Of a stretch of 14,473 bases of DNA, positions 7,092 to 12,554 are shown one piece after another. The translations under genes and the position numbers were made by a program. The first letter of the stretch is position 1. Every line of letters begins with the position of its first letter. The stretch comes from Chloroflexota bacterium. Its GTDB lineage: Bacteria; Chloroflexota; Anaerolineae; UBA7937; JACPPX01. The stretch is from contig JACPWV010000135.1 in NCBI GenBank assembly GCA_016196905.1, positions 1-14,473 on the forward strand, read 5' to 3'. The notes under the pieces were generated by a model. The model was not told where the DNA came from. It made no database searches and saw only the letters and a list, made by a program, of their open reading frames with translations.

Positions 7092-8026
7092 AGAGGATTC
7101 TCACCCCCTGACCGAGGAGAGCCCAGAACCCCCAGCCGGGCCAGGGCCCACAGGATGAGCAGAGCCACCAGAGGCAGGCCCAAATCGAAAAGGCCCACGT
7201 GGGGTCCCATAACCCCGCCCGTGCTCCACACATTAAACTCCAGTATCTCTATTCGTATCAGCCCTCCCGAGGGCACGCCCCGCCCCGGGATGTCGAAGAG
7301 GCCCAAGCCCACGAAATCGGCCGCGAAATGCATAGCGATGGGCAGCCAGAGCTGGCGGGTAATGAGGTAGGCGTATGCAAGCAAAGCGCCGACCATGGCT
7401 AGATAGATAAAATCCAGTCCCGTGAAGCCAGGGTTTAGGATATGAAAGCCCGCAAAGACAAGCGAGGAGATGGTCACGCCCCATAAGGGCCGTCCAACAC
7501 GGAGTAGGTTCTGAAGGATGTATCCCCGGAAGGCCAGCTCCTCCCCGACCGCCACCGCTGCAGCAAACACTGCAAACCCCAGTGTAGAGAGGGCTAGGTA
7601 GAGCCCGGAGGCGCGTTCCCAGGCGGAGCCGACAATCCCCATCCATCCCACCCCGAGTGAGAAGAGAGTCCATAACAAGGTGAGCGCGCTGAAAAGAAGA
7701 AGCCCTAAAGCACTGTGCTTGAGCCAACCCGGTCTCGGAAGTAGCCCGAGGCTCAACAGCGGCTCACGGTCGAGCAGGGCGCGAAAGCCCCAGGTCACCA
7801 CCCAGGTCCATCCCAAAGCGAGGACGGAATAGGCGATCCAAATCGGTAGGGGGATCTCCTCCGGGATGCTGGAGGAGGGAGCCTGACCTCCGCTCCACAC
7901 TAGTATGAAGATGAGGTAGGCAAGAAAGAGAAGAGTTCCCCACACAAGGACGAGGCCATAGGCTGGGATGTACAGGATCACGCGCCAAGCGGGGCGCAAT
8001 CGGCCTTCTCTGAAGAACAGACCCAT
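7088..8026 (-). CDS. CPBP family intramembrane metalloprotease (paralogue)
   Basis: A 312-residue membrane protein with the same architecture as its downstream neighbour. The motifs are EELAFRGYI (E162, E163, R167), FAGFHILNP (H195) and AMHFAADFV (H233, D237). The N-termini match too (GRLRPAWRVILYIPAYG here against GRLRPTWRVVLYLPAYF there), so this is a tandem duplication. The frame is open up to 8248, but ATG 8026 is chosen because AGGAGG (8031-8036) sits 4 bases upstream and the extra residues overlap tdk. Between tdk and this gene lie two hairpins and no clear promoter, so expression may be by readthrough from tdk. Confidence 0.9.
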   Translation of the reverse strand: MGLFFREGRLRPAWRVILYIPAYGLVLVWGTLLFLAYLIFILVWSGGQAPSSSIPEEIPLPIWIAYSVLALGWTWVVTWGFRALLDREPLLSLGLLPRPGWLKHSALGLLLFSALTLLWTLFSLGVGWMGIVGSAWERASGLYLALSTLGFAVFAAAVAVGEELAFRGYILQNLLRVGRPLWGVTISSLVFAGFHILNPGFTGLDFIYLAMVGALLAYAYLITRQLWLPIAMHFAADFVGLGLFDIPGRGVPSGGLIRIEILEFNVWSTGGVMGPHVGLFDLGLPLVALLILWALARLGVLGSPRSGGENPL

Positions 8027-8030
8027 GGTT

Positions 8031-8036
8031 CCTCCT
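8031..8036 (-). promoter_or_regulatory. Ribosome binding site fixing the CPBP start at 8026
   Basis: A full AGGAGG lies 4 bases before ATG 8026. It rules out the 74-codon upstream extension of the frame. Confidence 0.75.
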
Positions 8037-8040
8037 AAAG

Positions 8041-8100
8041 AAAATCGCCTTTCGACCGAATGAGATCGAAAGGCCCTTGCCTCGCGCCTGATGGCGAGGT
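8041..8100 (-). terminator. Tandem hairpins between tdk and the CPBP pair (possible attenuator)
   Basis: Two inverted repeats fill the gap after the tdk stop. The first has a 6-base stem, 8080-8085 with 8094-8099, and no T-run. The second has a perfect 9-base stem, 8047-8055 with 8066-8074 and a 10-base loop. On the minus strand it is followed by GATTTTCTTT, a weak, interrupted T-run, and then at once by the AGGAGG of the CPBP gene. It looks like a leaky terminator or attenuator. Confidence 0.5.
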
Positions 8101-8688
8101 TCAATCCTGAGGACGGCCGGGCACTTCGTGGTGGGCACGGCAGCGTGCTTCGTACATCTCGCTGGCCCCCACTACAATCACTGGATCGTCGTAGGAGGCG
8201 GGCCGGCCATCGATGAGTCGCTGGGTGCGGCTGGCCATCGACCCGCACACCACGCAGATGGCCTGCACTTTATCCGTCATCTCCGCCTGGGCCATCAAGC
8301 GGGGCAGGGGCCCAAAGGGTTCACCCCGAAAGTCGAGATCCAGCCCGGCTACGATCACACGCAGCCCGGCCTCGGCCAGTTGTCGGCACACATCAGGCAG
8401 CTGCTCATCGAAGAACTGAGCCTCATCGATGGCCACCACCGTGGTGTCGGGATGTAGTCGCTCCAGGATCTCCGCCGCACGCTGGACGTTTTGGGCGGCG
8501 TGGTTGGCCCCACTGTGCGAGGTCACCCGCTCCACTGTGTAGCGCGTGTCCAGGGCGGGTTTGAAGACTTGGGCCTTCTGCTTGGCGATCTGAGCCCGCT
8601 TGACGCGGCGGATCAACTCCTCGGTCTTCCCGCTGAACATGCTCCCGCAGATGACCTCGATCCAGCCGCCCTCCTGAGCCTGGCGCAT
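8101..8688 (-). CDS. tdk: Thymidine kinase, type II
   Basis: A 195-residue thymidine kinase that phosphorylates thymidine with ATP in the dTTP salvage pathway, acting in the cytoplasm. The P-loop is [11 protein letters not shown] at residues 15-25. The DEAQFF block (88-93) contains the catalytic Glu89. The substrate lasso appears as [13 protein letters not shown]. The zinc site is C145-x2-C148 plus C183-x2-H186, a Cys3-His variant common in this family. Start ATG 8688 has GGGGGGAG only 3 bases upstream, a short spacing. The gene follows rpmE, a common arrangement, but the T-run of the rpmE terminator ends just 13 bases before the start. prfA, which often comes next in other bacteria, is not here. 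Confidence 0.95.
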   Translation of the reverse strand: MRQAQEGGWIEVICGSMFSGKTEELIRRVKRAQIAKQKAQVFKPALDTRYTVERVTSHSGANHAAQNVQRAAEILERLHPDTTVVAIDEAQFFDEQLPDVCRQLAEAGLRVIVAGLDLDFRGEPFGPLPRLMAQAEMTDKVQAICVVCGSMASRTQRLIDGRPASYDDPVIVVGASEMYEARCRAHHEVPGRPQD

Positions 8689-8701
8689 CTACTCCCCCCA
8701 T

Positions 8702-8735
8702 TAAAAAATAAAAAGGGGCAGGCTCTCCCGCCCCT
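8702..8735 (-). terminator. Rho-independent terminator after rpmE
   Basis: Six-base stem AGGGGC/GCCCCT (8714-8719 with 8730-8735), enclosing a 10-base loop. On the minus strand it is followed by TTTTT-A-TTTTTT (8713-8702). The stem overlaps the rpmE stop codon, and the T-run ends just before the tdk Shine-Dalgarno at 8692-8699. Confidence 0.85.
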
Positions 8736-9021
8736 AACTAGTGGGCTTTCCCTTCTTGGCCGGGGCCTTCTGGGGCTTCGCCGACTGGCTGGGGGCCTCC
8801 TGCGGGGCGACCATCCCCTTGCCCCGCTCCACGCGTCGCATGAAACGCTCCACCTGCCCGGCGGTGTCCACGATGCGCTGCTCGCCAGTGAAGAAAGGAT
8901 GGCAGTTGGAGCAGATATCGGTGCGAATCACGGGCACGGTGGCGCCTGTGGTGAAGGTGTTGCCGCAGCCGCAGATCACCTGGGCCTGCGGATACCATTG
9001 CGGATGGATGCCCGCCTTCAT
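8734..9021 (-). CDS. rpmE: 50S ribosomal protein L31, zinc-binding, with basic C-terminal tail
   Basis: A 95-residue L31. The zinc-binding cysteines C17, C19, C37 and C40 identify the Zn-containing type, and [10 protein letters not shown] at the N-terminus is typical. Usual L31 length is about 66-75 residues; here a further tail rich in Lys, Ala, Pro and Gln ([20 protein letters not shown]) is added. The start ATG at 9021 is one base after the rpmA stop, with AAGGTGG 6 bases upstream inside rpmA. The TAG stop lies in the stem of the terminator, which shows that TAG is used as a genuine stop in this genome. Confidence 0.95.
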   Translation of the reverse strand: MKAGIHPQWYPQAQVICGCGNTFTTGATVPVIRTDICSNCHPFFTGEQRIVDTAGQVERFMRRVERGKGMVAPQEAPSQSAKPQKAPAKKGKPTS

Positions 9022-9022
9022 C

Positions 9023-9286
9023 TCAGCCCACCTTCTCCGGGTGTACGCTGACCCGTTTCCGCTCCCGGGTCACATTCTCGAATTTTACCAGCCCCTCGAT
9101 GGTGGCAAATAGGGTGAAATCTCTGCCCAGCTTGACGTTGACGCCGGGGCGGAACTTGGTCCCGTGCTGGCGGACCAGGATCGATCCGGCGCTGACCCAC
9201 TGCCCATCGTAGGCTTTCACGCCTAGGCGCTGGCCCTGGCTATCTCGCCCGTTGCGGCTGGAGCCGCCACCTTTCTTGTGTGCCAT
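9023..9286 (-). CDS. rpmA: 50S ribosomal protein L27
   Basis: An 87-residue L27, near the usual length of about 85. It begins [20 protein letters not shown], the strongly conserved N-terminus that reaches toward the peptidyl-transferase centre, and continues with [13 protein letters not shown] and GRDFTLFA. Start ATG 9286 has GGGAGG 6 bases upstream; the frame is open further, but that part belongs to the tail of rplU. There is no N-terminal leader of the Firmicute type that would need Prp cleavage. It sits between rplU and rpmE in the usual order. Confidence 0.96.
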   Translation of the reverse strand: MAHKKGGGSSRNGRDSQGQRLGVKAYDGQWVSAGSILVRQHGTKFRPGVNVKLGRDFTLFATIEGLVKFENVTRERKRVSVHPEKVG

Positions 9287-9308
9287 TTCTAGCCTCCCAA
9301 AGTTCCGT

Positions 9309-9524
9309 TCATTTCTTGGTTGAGCTCTTGCCACCCTTGGAGGTCGGCTTCTCCGCAACCCTCTTGGCGGGGACTTTACCCGCAGGCTTCCGGGGGGCGG
9401 CCTTCCTGACCGAGGCGCGCTTGGGACTGGGCTTGGCCGCCTCCTCCGCCTCGGCTTTGCGTCCCCCCACCAGGATGCGCTCGATCGAGAGTTGGGTGTA
9501 GGCCTGGCGATGGCCGCGCTTGCG
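9309..9524 (-). other. rplU: Continuation of L21 beyond the in-frame TAG
   Basis: Directly after the TAG at 9527-9525 the same frame reads [20 protein letters not shown], matching the conserved C-terminal core of L21 (E. coli has RKQQGHRQ). It then continues as a Lys/Ala/Pro/Arg-rich tail for a total of 71 codons, ending KSSTKK and TGA at 9309. No good internal start with a Shine-Dalgarno is seen, so this part can be made only if the TAG is read as an amino acid, or if the TAG is a sequence error. The rpmA Shine-Dalgarno follows within 15 bases of the TGA. Confidence 0.8.
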
Positions 9525-9776
9525 CTAATAGTGGCCGGAGCGCCGGAATTTGAAGACGGTCACTTTGCGCTCTCGGCCGTGACCCATCACCGTGGCCCGC
9601 ACCCGGGCACCCTTGACCCAGGGAGCCCCCACCTCGACCTGGCCATCGCCTCCCACGAGGAGCACGTGATTGATCTCGTAGGGCTGCCCCTCGTTCAACG
9701 GCAGGCGCTCCACCCGGACGCGCTCGCCCTCCGCCACTCGATATTGTTTTCCGCCAACCTCTACGATCGCGTACAT
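9525..9776 (-). CDS. rplU: 50S ribosomal protein L21, cut by an in-frame TAG
   Basis: The first 83 residues of L21, beginning [20 protein letters not shown], with the family blocks [19 protein letters not shown] and [14 protein letters not shown]21 is a primary 23S rRNA binding protein, normally about 100-105 residues. Codon 84 is TAG, placed where E. coli has Arg in HYRKQQGHRQ, so an intact reading of only this part would lack the final core strand and about 20 conserved residues. The same frame continues as L21 after the TAG (9309-9524). The full product would be 155 residues. Start ATG 9776 has GAAGG 4 bases upstream. It is the first gene of the rplU-rpmA-rpmE operon, behind a strong promoter. 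Confidence 0.9.
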   Translation of the reverse strand: MYAIVEVGGKQYRVAEGERVRVERLPLNEGQPYEINHVLLVGGDGQVEVGAPWVKGARVRATVMGHGRERKVTVFKFRRSGHY

Positions 9777-9815
9777 CGAACCTTCACGCCTTGGTTTTTG
9801 CAATGCAACTCAATA

Positions 9816-9844
9816 ATTATAACCAAAATTGTTCCAATCGTCAA
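9816..9844 (-). promoter_or_regulatory. Sigma-70-type promoter of the rplU-rpmA-rpmE operon
   Basis: On the minus strand TTGACG (9844-9839), 17 bases, then a perfect TATAAT (9821-9816). The expected start is near 9809, leaving a leader of only about 30 bases before rplU, too short for a large r-protein leader structure. Confidence 0.85.
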
Positions 9845-9854
9845 AGCATGCTTG

Positions 9855-10250
9855 TCACTCGCCGATTACCCCCACCACCAGCCTGCGCTGGCGGGGGCCA
9901 TCGAACTCGCACAGGAAAATGCCTTGCCAAGTCCCTAGGGCCAGCTTGCCGGCCTGGACGGGAATAAAGGCCGAGTTGCTCAGCAGGCTCACCTTCAGGT
10001 GGGCGTCGGCGTTCCCCTCGGTGTGGCGGTAGCGACCATCCCGGGGGGATAGGCGCTCCAACAGAGCCATTATATCCTCGACCACGGTAGGATCGTAGTT
10101 CTCGTTGATTAGCAGGCCGGCGGTGGTGTGAGGCACGAAGAGATAACAGATGCCCTCGCGAACGCCTGAATTACTCACCGCCCGCTGGATGCGCTCGGTC
10201 ACATCCAGGAGCTGGGTGCGCGATCGCGATTTTATTTCCAGCTGGCTCAT
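9855..10250 (-). CDS. YjbQ family protein (UPF0047)
   Basis: A 131-residue protein of the YjbQ/UPF0047 family. Conserved features are FVPHTTAGLLINENYDP (H41), YRHTEGNADAHLKVSLL (H76, H84) and LGTWQGIFLCEFDGPRQRR. The histidines form the putative metal or active site of this small beta-barrel. Family members have been linked to weak thiamine phosphate synthase activity, but the true role is unsettled. Start ATG 10250 is chosen over 10274 because GGAGGAGG (10256-10263) lies 5 bases upstream. It is a single gene between the rplU promoter and the tRNA-Glu promoter, divergent from the tRNA. Confidence 0.92.
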   Translation of the reverse strand: MSQLEIKSRSRTQLLDVTERIQRAVSNSGVREGICYLFVPHTTAGLLINENYDPTVVEDIMALLERLSPRDGRYRHTEGNADAHLKVSLLSNSAFIPVQAGKLALGTWQGIFLCEFDGPRQRRLVVGVIGE

Positions 10251-10272
10251 GATCGCCTCCTCCACGAATCGC

Positions 10273-10301
10273 ACAATACTTTACCGATCGCAGCGTGCCT
10301 A
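10273..10301 (-). promoter_or_regulatory. Candidate promoter of the YjbQ gene
   Basis: On the minus strand TAGGCA (10301-10296), 17 bases, then TATTGT (10278-10273). Matches are four and five of six. Position is suitable, giving a start about 15 bases before the Shine-Dalgarno. It is weaker than the other promoters in the window. Confidence 0.4.
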
Positions 10302-10314
10302 AGGGGGATCGTGC

Positions 10315-10344
10315 TTGACAGGTTTATCGTCTCTGACATAGAAT
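10315..10344 (+). promoter_or_regulatory. Promoter of tRNA-Glu
   Basis: TTGACA (10315-10320), 18 bases, then TAGAAT (10339-10344). Transcription would begin a few bases before the mature tRNA at 10355. The -10 is identical to that of the export operon promoter. Confidence 0.75.
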
Positions 10345-10354
10345 AACATCTCGA

Positions 10355-10427
10355 GGCGCATTCGTCTAGGGGCCAAGGACGCTGCCCTCTCAAGGCAGAA
10401 ACAGGGGTTCGATTCCCCTATGCGCCA
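10355..10427 (+). tRNA. tRNA-Glu, anticodon CTC
   Basis: A 73-base cloverleaf with a perfect 7-base acceptor stem GGCGCAT/ATGCGCC, D-arm GTCT...GGAC, anticodon stem CTGCC/GGCAG, loop CTCTCAA and T-arm AGGGG/CCCCT around TTCGATT. Bases 34-36 (10389-10391) are CTC, reading GAG codons. The discriminator is A and no CCA is encoded, so CCA must be added afterwards. The body closely resembles bacterial tRNA-Glu (TTCGTCTAG start of the D region). It is not an amber suppressor. Confidence 0.95.
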
Positions 10428-10428
10428 T

Positions 10429-10450
10429 AGGTCGCGCGGCGACCTTTTTT
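10429..10450 (+). terminator. Rho-independent terminator of tRNA-Glu
   Basis: Stem AGGTCGC/GCGACCT (10429-10435 with 10439-10445), 3-base loop, then a run of T to 10450. It starts 2 bases after the tRNA and ends 4 bases before the pncC Shine-Dalgarno. Confidence 0.88.
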
Positions 10451-10463
10451 GATGGAGGGGGCC

Positions 10464-10952
10464 ATGCCTAACCTGGAAGACATTGTCGGGCAACGGTTGA
10501 GCGAGCGGGGCCTGACCCTGGCCGTGGCTGAGTCCTGCACCGGGGGCCTGCTGGGGCACCGCCTCACCAACGTGTCGGGCAGCTCGCGTTACTTTCTGGG
10601 CGGCGTGGTGAGCTATGCCAACCCAGCCAAGGAGAGCCTGCTGAGCGTACCCAAGGAGACGATGGTGAAGCACGGGGCGGTGAGCCCAGAGACGGCAGTG
10701 GCCATGGCTGCAGGGGTTCGCCGTCTCCTCGCCGCCGACCTGGCCCTATCGGTTACCGGCATCTCCGGCCCCACCGGCGGGACGCCCGAAAAGCCGGTGG
10801 GCCTCACTTACATCGCCCTGGCCACGCCGGAAGGGGCCCGCGTCGAGCGATATCTCTTTGCCGGCGATCGCTTGGCCAACAAAACCCTGGCAGCGGAGGC
10901 TGCCCTCCGGCTGCTGATCGAGCATCTCGAGGCAGCATCCCAGAAGGGTTAA
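10464..10952 (+). CDS. pncC: Nicotinamide-nucleotide amidohydrolase (CinA C-terminal type)
   Basis: A 162-residue stand-alone CinA C-terminal domain, which deamidates nicotinamide mononucleotide to nicotinate mononucleotide in pyridine nucleotide recycling. Motifs in order: AESCTGG (22-28, containing the presumed catalytic serine), GGVVSYAN (46-53), HGAVS (70-74), TGISGPTGG (98-106) and KPVGLTYIA (110-118). Length fits single-domain PncC. ATG 10464 is chosen because GGAGG (10454-10458) lies 5 bases upstream; a TTG at 10449 in frame falls in the T-run of the tRNA terminator. No promoter fits between that terminator and the gene, so expression probably depends on readthrough from tRNA-Glu. Confidence 0.94.
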   Translation: MPNLEDIVGQRLSERGLTLAVAESCTGGLLGHRLTNVSGSSRYFLGGVVSYANPAKESLLSVPKETMVKHGAVSPETAVAMAAGVRRLLAADLALSVTGISGPTGGTPEKPVGLTYIALATPEGARVERYLFAGDRLANKTLAAEAALRLLIEHLEAASQKG

Positions 10953-11051
10953 CCTGCTCCGCTGGTTCGATGCCGACCATCAGAAAGTTCTCGTCGTTGT
11001 GCGGGCAAACGAGGGTGTGAGTCGCCTGTCGCTCGCGACCATATAAAACTC

Positions 11052-11101
11052 CCGGCGAGGCTAGAACCTCGCCGCGCCTTTTTTCGAAAATCCCTCGCCG
11101 G
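11052..11101. terminator. Terminator between convergent pncC and nicO-type genes, with a third matching arm
   Basis: Stem CGGCGAGG/CCTCGCCG (11053-11060 with 11067-11074), 6-base loop, then CGCC and six T (11079-11084) on the plus strand: a good terminator for pncC about 100 bases after its stop. A second copy of the right arm, CCTCGCCGG at 11093-11101, can pair with 11052-11060 instead, over 9 bases. On the minus strand the hairpin is followed by only a short TTTT. Confidence 0.75.
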
Positions 11102-11103
11102 AC

Positions 11104-12531
11104 CTAAGGGAGCAAGCCCGCCTGCACTAGCGACTGGGCGGTGACCACCAGCCCCGCCCCGACGACCACCCAGGCGCTGACCATAGGCAGGACCCTCACA
11201 AGGCTATCCGTGCGAGGCATCCGCTCCAACCGTCGTCCGGCATATACCAAAAGCAGGCCAATCCCGGTGAGCACCGCGGCCATTCCCGCCCCAAAGGCCA
11301 AAATGAGCACCAATCCGAAGCCGATTCGCTGCAGCGAGATAGCGCTGATCAGCAACACCAAAGCTGAGGCCGAGGGCACCAAGCCGCCCGAGATGCCCAG
11401 TGCCACCAGGCTTCGCCACGTGACTGTGGATCCTTGTGTTGAGGGCAGCGCGGGGTGGCTGTGGGAGTGACCATGAGGGTGCCTGTGCGGCGCGTGCGAG
11501 TGCTGCCCCGCTTCCCGCAGCCTGCCTACCGAGAGCGCCAACCCGATGCCGATGACGATCAGCCCGGAGGCCAGGCCGAGCCAAGGATAGAGGCGCTCAG
11601 GGGAAACGACTTTTGAGGCATATAGGGTTAAGACTCCCAGGCCCAGCACGCCCAGGGTGTGGGCGCCGGTGACAGTCAGCCCCAGAAATAGCGCCTGCGC
11701 TGGCGTTCCCCGCGTTCCCACCAAATAGGCGGCCATGATAGTCTTTCCGTGGCCGGGGGTGAGGGCATGCAATGCGCCTAAGCTGAGCGCGACCAGCAGC
11801 GAGAATAGGATAACCGGGAAACTCAATTCGTTGGTTGTCACCAAAGAGGCAAAGGTGTCCACCGAGCGCTCTGGGACCGGCTGCTCAACGGGTTGAGCCT
11901 CGACCCCGCGCAGCCCCCCGCCAAGCCGGAAGCTGAAGGTCGCCTCAGTCTGTGCCAGAGGGCTGTTAAGAAGGTCAGCGGGGTAGCTGGTCAGCCGCGC
12001 GCTGAGGCCAGTGGTGGGAGCGGTTGAGTCCAGGATGGTGGTGCCATCGCCCCGGACGATGATCTCCCTCCAACCGATGCGCGCGGCAAAGTTGTCGTCG
12101 CGATATGTTACCTGGTTGAGCTCTTCCAGCACACCCAGAGACGCGCGCAAGGCACAGGTAAGCCTCAGCGTGGGCAGCCCCCCTACTCCGGGTGGAAACT
12201 CGAGCTCACCCGCCTCGGTTACCAGCTCTAGCCTTCGACTGTTGAGGATCAGCGTGAGCCTTTGGCGTAGTTCCTCGCATCGGCGCGTACGATAAGCGAT
12301 TCGCTCCGACTCATCCGTGAGTTTATTCCCATTCGAGTCGATCTCGAGGATTTCCTGATAAGCGGGAATCTCGGCCATATCGATCACATAATCCACGAGG
12401 ATCGAAGTGGACTGGACCAACAGTCCGGAGTAGTGGTTAATGGTGAAGTTCCCCAGCGGATGCGCCGCGACTGGCACGACGAAGATGAGCGTGCCCACCA
12501 ATCCAATTACGGCCGCTGTAGACTTACGCAT
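11104..12531 (-). CDS. NicO/RcnA-type nickel/cobalt transporter with extracytoplasmic N-terminal domain
   Basis: A membrane protein of about 475 residues. An N-terminal signal-like helix (VIGLVGTLIFVVPVAA) leads into an extracytoplasmic domain starting HPLGNFTINHYSGL, about 210 residues. The transporter part follows: HALTPGHGKT (255-264) is the hallmark of NicO proteins, then TGAHTLGVLGLG, a cytoplasmic His-rich loop HSHAPHRHPHGHSHSHP (344-360), and GISGGLVPSASALVLL. The His loop and motif point to binding and moving Ni2+ or Co2+. ATG 12531 has AGGA 5 bases upstream; an ATG at 12552, two bases after the TPR stop, is the alternative, adding seven residues but without a good Shine-Dalgarno. It is the last gene of the DUF4331-TPR-NicO unit. 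Import or export direction is not resolved. Confidence 0.88.
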   Translation of the reverse strand: MRKSTAAVIGLVGTLIFVVPVAAHPLGNFTINHYSGLLVQSTSILVDYVIDMAEIPAYQEILEIDSNGNKLTDESERIAYRTRRCEELRQRLTLILNSRRLELVTEAGELEFPPGVGGLPTLRLTCALRASLGVLEELNQVTYRDDNFAARIGWREIIVRGDGTTILDSTAPTTGLSARLTSYPADLLNSPLAQTEATFSFRLGGGLRGVEAQPVEQPVPERSVDTFASLVTTNELSFPVILFSLLVALSLGALHALTPGHGKTIMAAYLVGTRGTPAQALFLGLTVTGAHTLGVLGLGVLTLYASKVVSPERLYPWLGLASGLIVIGIGLALSVGRLREAGQHSHAPHRHPHGHSHSHPALPSTQGSTVTWRSLVALGISGGLVPSASALVLLISAISLQRIGFGLVLILAFGAGMAAVLTGIGLLLVYAGRRLERMPRTDSLVRVLPMVSAWVVVGAGLVVTAQSLVQAGLLP

Positions 12532-12554
12532 CAACTTCCTACGTCGAGACATCT

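Noticed and set aside
8128-8457. Plus-strand frames opposite tdk, rpmE, the CPBP and MFS genes
   Set aside because: They mirror real genes in GC-rich DNA, are rich in His, Arg, Pro and Gln, and show no domain or ribosome binding site.
10355-10427. tRNA as a possible amber suppressor explaining the in-frame TAG codons
   Set aside because: The anticodon is CTC, which reads GAG. Nothing in its loop would decode TAG.
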